The translations under genes were made by a program, and so were the position numbers. Of a stretch of DNA of 24,949 nt, positions 21,563 to 24,949 are shown in pieces. Numbering within the stretch: position 1 is the stretch's first letter; each line of letters opens with the position of its first letter. Location of the stretch: assembly GCA_900770195.1 (NCBI GenBank), contig CAAGJI010000024.1, positions 1-24,949 on the forward strand. The letters are read 5' to 3'. This DNA comes from Oscillospiraceae bacterium (lineage in GTDB: Bacteria; Bacillota; Clostridia; Oscillospirales; Ruminococcaceae). Under the pieces are notes generated by a model. The model was given only the letters and a program-made list of their open reading frames with translations, did not search any database and had not been told where the DNA came from.

Positions 21563-23608
21563 ATGGTAAGCCTTTTTGGTTCGATTGAAAATATGAAACA
21601 AGTGGGGGAAACAAGGGCGAAAGCCTATGAAAAACTTGGTATAACATCGCCTTATGACCTGCTTTTTCACTATCCAAGAAGTTACGTTGATTTTACAAAA
21701 ACAGTTAAAATTGCAGATGCAGAAGCGGAAAAAGTAAATGTTTTGTGCGTTCGTATTGACCATAAATATTCACCGCAGTTCATAAGAAAAAATTTTGCTG
21801 TTTACAAAGCACAGATTTCAGATTCATCAGGCGTTATGCAGCTTGTTATATATAATAATGTATACGGATTTAATGCACTTAAAACAGGAATGGTATATTT
21901 TCTTGCAGGAAAAGTTACATACAGAGGAACGCACGCAGAAATAGTTTCACCAAAAGTTTTAACAGGCGACAGCGAAGATAAAATCCTGCCGCAGTATCCT
22001 CTTTCAGCAGGACTTAATATAAATCAGGTAAGAAACAATATGCGTGAAGCAATAAAGCTTATGCAGGATTGTCATTTTGAATGGATGCCGCAGTGGATAC
22101 TTGAAAAATATAATCTTTGCGGTTTACAGGAAGCAATAAAACAGATACATTTTCCAAAAGATTTCAAACAGGTGGAAACTGCCCAAAAAAGACTTGCTTT
22201 TGATGAAATGATGCAGCTTCAGCTTGGAATGCTTATGCTGAAAAAAAGAAAAAGAAAAGCAGCATCAAAACATATAGCAGAAGATACAGATATTGAAACT
22301 TTTAAAAAATCGCTGCCTTTTGAAATGACAAAAGGACAGGAACAGGCGGTTGAAGATATAAAAAAGGATATGTGCGGAAAATATCCTATGAACAGACTTT
22401 TGCAAGGTGATGTTGGAAGCGGTAAAACAGTTGTTGCAGCAGCGGCTTGCTATATGGCGTTTAAAAATGATATGCAAAGTGTGCTTATGGCACCAACTGA
22501 AATACTTGCACGTCAGCATTTTGCAACCCTTAAAAATTTTCTTTCGGATTTTGGAGTTGAAACAGTTTTGATTGTAAGTTCAATGCCTGCCAAAGAAAAA
22601 AGAGAGGCAATGGAAAAAGCAGCAAACGGCGAAGCAGATGTTATAGTTGGAACAAATGCTGTTATGCAAAAAAAAGTCGTGTATAAAAATATCGGACTTG
22701 TAATAACAGATGAACAGCACAGATTCGGTGTTGAACAGCGAAACGCTTTATCAGAAAAAGGCGAAAGTCCGCATAAACTCGTTATGTCCGCAACGCCTAT
22801 TCCAAGAACTTTGGCACTTATGATGTACGGAGAACTTGAACTTTCTGTAATAAGGGAACTTCCGTCAGGCAGACAGCCTGTTGAAACATTTGCCGTAACA
22901 GGAAAACTTCGCAACAGGGCATTCGGCTTTATGAAAAAAGAAATAGATGCAGGCCATCAGGCTTATATAATTTGTCCGCTCATAGAAGAGGGAGAAGTTG
23001 CAAGCGATAAAAAATCAGTTATGGAATATACTGATATGCTGAAAAATATTTTCCCAAATATGAAGATAGAAGCACTTCACGGCAAAATGGCGGCAAAGTC
23101 GAAAGATGAAATTATGACGAGATACAAAAACGGTGAAGTTGATGTTCTTGTAAGTACAACTGTTGTTGAAGTCGGGGTTGATGTTCCGAATGCAACTGTT
23201 ATGATAATAGAAGATGCGGAAAAATTCGGTATGTCACAGCTTCATCAGCTTAGAGGACGTGTCGGAAGAGGAAAGGCAAAAAGTTATTGCATACTGGTTG
23301 CCAACAAAGTCACCGAGGACGGCAAACGGCGTTTAAAGACATTAAGCAGTACAACAGACGGTTTTAAAATAGCGGAAGAGGATCTTGCACAGCGTGGAGC
23401 GGGTGACTTTTTCGGAAACCGTCAGCACGGTTTACCGCCTTTGAAAATAGCCGATTTAACGAGAGATATAGACTTATTTAAACAGACAAGAGAAGCCGCC
23501 GCAGAACTTGTTGCAAAAGACCCTGAACTTATGCAGCCGGAAAATCGTGGGCTTAAACTTGAAGTTTTAAGAATGTTTGCAAAAAGCGGTACAGACGACC
23601 TTGACTAA
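21563..23608 (+). CDS. recG: ATP-dependent DNA helicase RecG
   Basis: This 681-residue protein (B. subtilis RecG is 682) reverses stalled replication forks and moves Holliday junctions. It has the N-terminal wedge/OB domain (LLFHYPRSYVDFT, and the single-strand-binding fold at about 65-150), Walker A GDVGSGKT (about 282), the DEQH box (about 383, ITDEQHRFGVEQR), MSATPIPRTLALMMYGEL, and the second helicase lobe with VEVGVDVPNATVM and QLRGRVGRG. ATG 21563 with AGGAGG (21552-21557) gives the family length; the frame is open further upstream, inside corA, but without need. It ends at a strong terminator. Confidence 0.98.
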   Translation: MVSLFGSIENMKQVGETRAKAYEKLGITSPYDLLFHYPRSYVDFTKTVKIADAEAEKVNVLCVRIDHKYSPQFIRKNFAVYKAQISDSSGVMQLVIYNNVYGFNALKTGMVYFLAGKVTYRGTHAEIVSPKVLTGDSEDKILPQYPLSAGLNINQVRNNMREAIKLMQDCHFEWMPQWILEKYNLCGLQEAIKQIHFPKDFKQVETAQKRLAFDEMMQLQLGMLMLKKRKRKAASKHIAEDTDIETFKKSLPFEMTKGQEQAVEDIKKDMCGKYPMNRLLQGDVGSGKTVVAAAACYMAFKNDMQSVLMAPTEILARQHFATLKNFLSDFGVETVLIVSSMPAKEKREAMEKAANGEADVIVGTNAVMQKKVVYKNIGLVITDEQHRFGVEQRNALSEKGESPHKLVMSATPIPRTLALMMYGELELSVIRELPSGRQPVETFAVTGKLRNRAFGFMKKEIDAGHQAYIICPLIEEGEVASDKKSVMEYTDMLKNIFPNMKIEALHGKMAAKSKDEIMTRYKNGEVDVLVSTTVVEVGVDVPNATVMIIEDAEKFGMSQLHQLRGRVGRGKAKSYCILVANKVTEDGKRRLKTLSSTTDGFKIAEEDLAQRGAGDFFGNRQHGLPPLKIADLTRDIDLFKQTREAAAELVAKDPELMQPENRGLKLEVLRMFAKSGTDDLD

Positions 23609-23613
23609 AATAA

Positions 23614-23650
23614 AAAATCCCTGCACGTTTAAATTTGTGCAGGGATTTTT
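23614..23650. terminator. Bidirectional terminator between recG and the dockerin gene
   Basis: AAATCCCTGCAC (23615-23626) pairs with GTGCAGGGATTT (23637-23648) around a 10-nt loop, with A's before and T's after, so it can act on both strands. Confidence 0.92.
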
Positions 23651-23652
23651 GT

Positions 23653-24759
23653 TTACTTGGTATTTTTATTTAAAAAGTCGACCATTGTAATATTGCTGTC
23701 GATGAGTTTTTCGGCGTAAAATCTAAGAACAAGAACAGCATCTGAAGAGTCGCATTTTTCATCAAAGTTGAGGTCTGCAATTGACATATTTATGCTGTCA
23801 GGATTGCCTACAAGGGTATTTGCATAATAAACAAGAATTTTTACGGCATCTTTTGAATCAACCGAACCATCACCTGTTACATCGCCCATACCTGCCGTAA
23901 GATGTTTTTCAATTTTTTTCACTTCGTCAGGATTTTTCTGAATCAAATCCTTTTTTTCATCTTTCGTCAAAGATGAAAAATTATCCTGTATTTTTTCGCT
24001 TTTTCCTTCAAATCCAAGAACTGATAAAATTTCAGTCGCCGCCGCCATTTCACCTTTTGCATTTAATGATGCATCAAGATTATCACAATTTGTGTATAAA
24101 TCGGCATGATTTGCAAAACGTGTTGACAAATCAGAAACATAAGCACCTTTTAAATCTGAAATAGTGTCGTTAATATTCCTTAAAACATCAGCTTGTAAAC
24201 TGCTGTTTGCAATAGATAAAGGAAGTGTCATTTTGCTGACATCAACAGAAAGCGGATTATATAAATTCTGAACAACTATTTTTGCGGTCGGATTTGTTTT
24301 CTGAACGCTTTTATAAATATCTTCGATGTTGTCGCTGATTGTTAAGGAATCCATTGCAAGCTTAGAATAAAGTTCCTTAACTTCATTGGAAGAACTTATT
24401 TTTTTAGATGCTTCCGCAAGTGTTTTATATCCAAGTTTTCCAACAACTTCCATAACAGGATTGATAATATCGTTGCTTCCTGCCGCAATTATTATAACGT
24501 CATTCTGTGATATTTCGGTTTTCAGTTTGTCAGTTTCAACAAGTGAAAGAATGTCAGCTGTTGTGTAGGATTCGCCTGATTCATCTGTAAGGCTTTTTCC
24601 AAGGGACTGTGAAACCATTTCGGTATATGTGCCTTTTGCCACGCTGTCGCCTATAACAAGCACACCGCCGCTCTCAGCCGACGCAGTAGCCCCTGTTGAA
24701 CACATTGAACCTGCCGCCATTGCCACTGATAAAATAACTGATAAAATCTTTTTTTTCAT
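23653..24759 (-). CDS. Secreted SGNH/GDSL-hydrolase-like protein with C-terminal dockerin
   Basis: This 368-residue exported protein has a signal peptide (1-28, ending ASA), an SGNH-fold domain (about 32-250) and a two-repeat dockerin (about 290-355: GDVTGDGSVDSKDAVKIL and ADLNFDEKCDSSDAVLVL). SGNH block I is VIGDSVAKG with the nucleophile Ser39, and block III is GSND at 94-97. Block V, normally DxxHPN, reads DASLNAKG, so the catalytic His appears to be replaced. Either the enzyme uses another base or it is a binding or structural protein. The family otherwise removes acyl groups from polysaccharides, and the dockerin would plug it into a cohesin of the cellulosome. It is a single-gene unit; GGAGG at 24772-24768 is well spaced from ATG 24759. 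Confidence 0.85.
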   Translation of the reverse strand: MKKKILSVILSVAMAAGSMCSTGATASAESGGVLVIGDSVAKGTYTEMVSQSLGKSLTDESGESYTTADILSLVETDKLKTEISQNDVIIIAAGSNDIINPVMEVVGKLGYKTLAEASKKISSSNEVKELYSKLAMDSLTISDNIEDIYKSVQKTNPTAKIVVQNLYNPLSVDVSKMTLPLSIANSSLQADVLRNINDTISDLKGAYVSDLSTRFANHADLYTNCDNLDASLNAKGEMAAATEILSVLGFEGKSEKIQDNFSSLTKDEKKDLIQKNPDEVKKIEKHLTAGMGDVTGDGSVDSKDAVKILVYYANTLVGNPDSINMSIADLNFDEKCDSSDAVLVLRFYAEKLIDSNITMVDFLNKNTK

Positions 24760-24783
24760 TTTTTGTACCTCCGTTCTTTCTAT

Positions 24784-24812
24784 ATTATAAAGTATTTTCG
24801 GGAATTTGTCAA
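24784..24812 (-). promoter_or_regulatory. Sigma-A promoter of the dockerin gene (minus strand)
   Basis: On the minus strand a consensus TTGACA (24812-24807), 17-bp spacer and TATAAT (24789-24784). Both boxes are perfect, which suggests strong expression. Confidence 0.88.
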
Positions 24813-24854
24813 GGTGGGATTTTTTTCAACCACGGAAATCAATTTTCAGATTTA

Positions 24855-24903
24855 AGCCTCTCCTTTTAAGGAGAGGTGGGCGACGTAGTCGCTCGGAGAG
24901 GTT
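24855..24903. repeat. Two-hairpin intergenic repeat element
   Basis: CCTCTCCTT/AAGGAGAGG (24857-24876, 9-bp stem) is followed by GCGAC/GTCGC (24880-24892) and a further CGGAGAGGTT (24894-24903). The last GGAGAGG could also pair with the first CCTCTCC, giving an alternative outer stem. The layout recalls short dispersed intergenic repeats seen in gut clostridia. The bases after it (24904-24949) hold nothing recognisable. Confidence 0.55.
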
Positions 24904-24949
24904 AATTTTGCTTACAAATTCAATTAAAAAATCACATCTAAAGTGACTG

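Noticed and set aside
24670..24759. Lipobox at Cys20 of the dockerin protein
   Set aside because: The residues before the Cys (AGSM) do not fit the lipobox, and a normal ASA cleavage site follows.

Overview
The window suggests an AT-rich, Gram-positive, anaerobic gut-type clostridium, most likely a cellulosome-building Ruminococcus or a close Oscillospiraceae relative. The evidence is dockerin modules at both ends, a cohesin-bearing sortase-anchored protein that resembles ScaE, BspA-type leucine-rich surface proteins, clostridial sigma-A promoters with 17-bp spacers, and a dipicolinate (spore) gene. No species call is made.

Left edge (1-1855): the 3' end of a large threonine-rich X-dockerin protein (CttA- or ScaB-like) is followed by a short cohesin protein with a sortase signal (ScaE-like) and a strong terminator. 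This matches the end of the scaffoldin cluster known from R. flavefaciens (scaC-scaA-scaB-cttA-scaE): the X-dockerin would dock on the cohesin and tie the complex to the wall.

1898-3918: a lone large serine recombinase abuts a 32-codon fragment that looks like the C-terminus of DpaA (SpoVFA, dipicolinate synthase subunit A). The fragment overlaps the start of an intact dpaB by ATGA. The rest of dpaA is not in the window. This is the layout expected of a sporulation-gene intervening element (compare skin in sigK), with its right end here and its left end upstream. If so, the scaffoldin genes to the left may lie inside the element. This is the most interesting point in the window.

4021-9429: an AEC-family transporter followed by a degenerate ROK-type regulator; a type Ic-like aspartate aminotransferase with its own promoter; a gene-poor stretch (7660-8125) with terminators and a decayed 3' end of an ammonium-transporter gene; then a formate/nitrite-family channel coupled to a HAD phosphatase.

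9497-15827: glmS and three tandem BspA-like leucine-rich-repeat membrane proteins, plus an untracked 49-residue membrane protein, form one apparent operon from a single promoter to a single terminator. Amino-sugar synthesis is thus tied to cell-surface proteins.

15826-20469 (minus strand): a four-gene surface-glycan operon: a DUF4214-like protein, an 841-residue fused glycosyltransferase, and a Wzm/Wzt-type ABC exporter. 20540-23650 (plus): a CorA-type metal transporter and RecG helicase. 23653-24812 (minus): a secreted SGNH/GDSL-like protein with a C-terminal dockerin, a candidate cellulosome subunit that seems to lack the catalytic histidine. The right edge holds a two-hairpin intergenic repeat.
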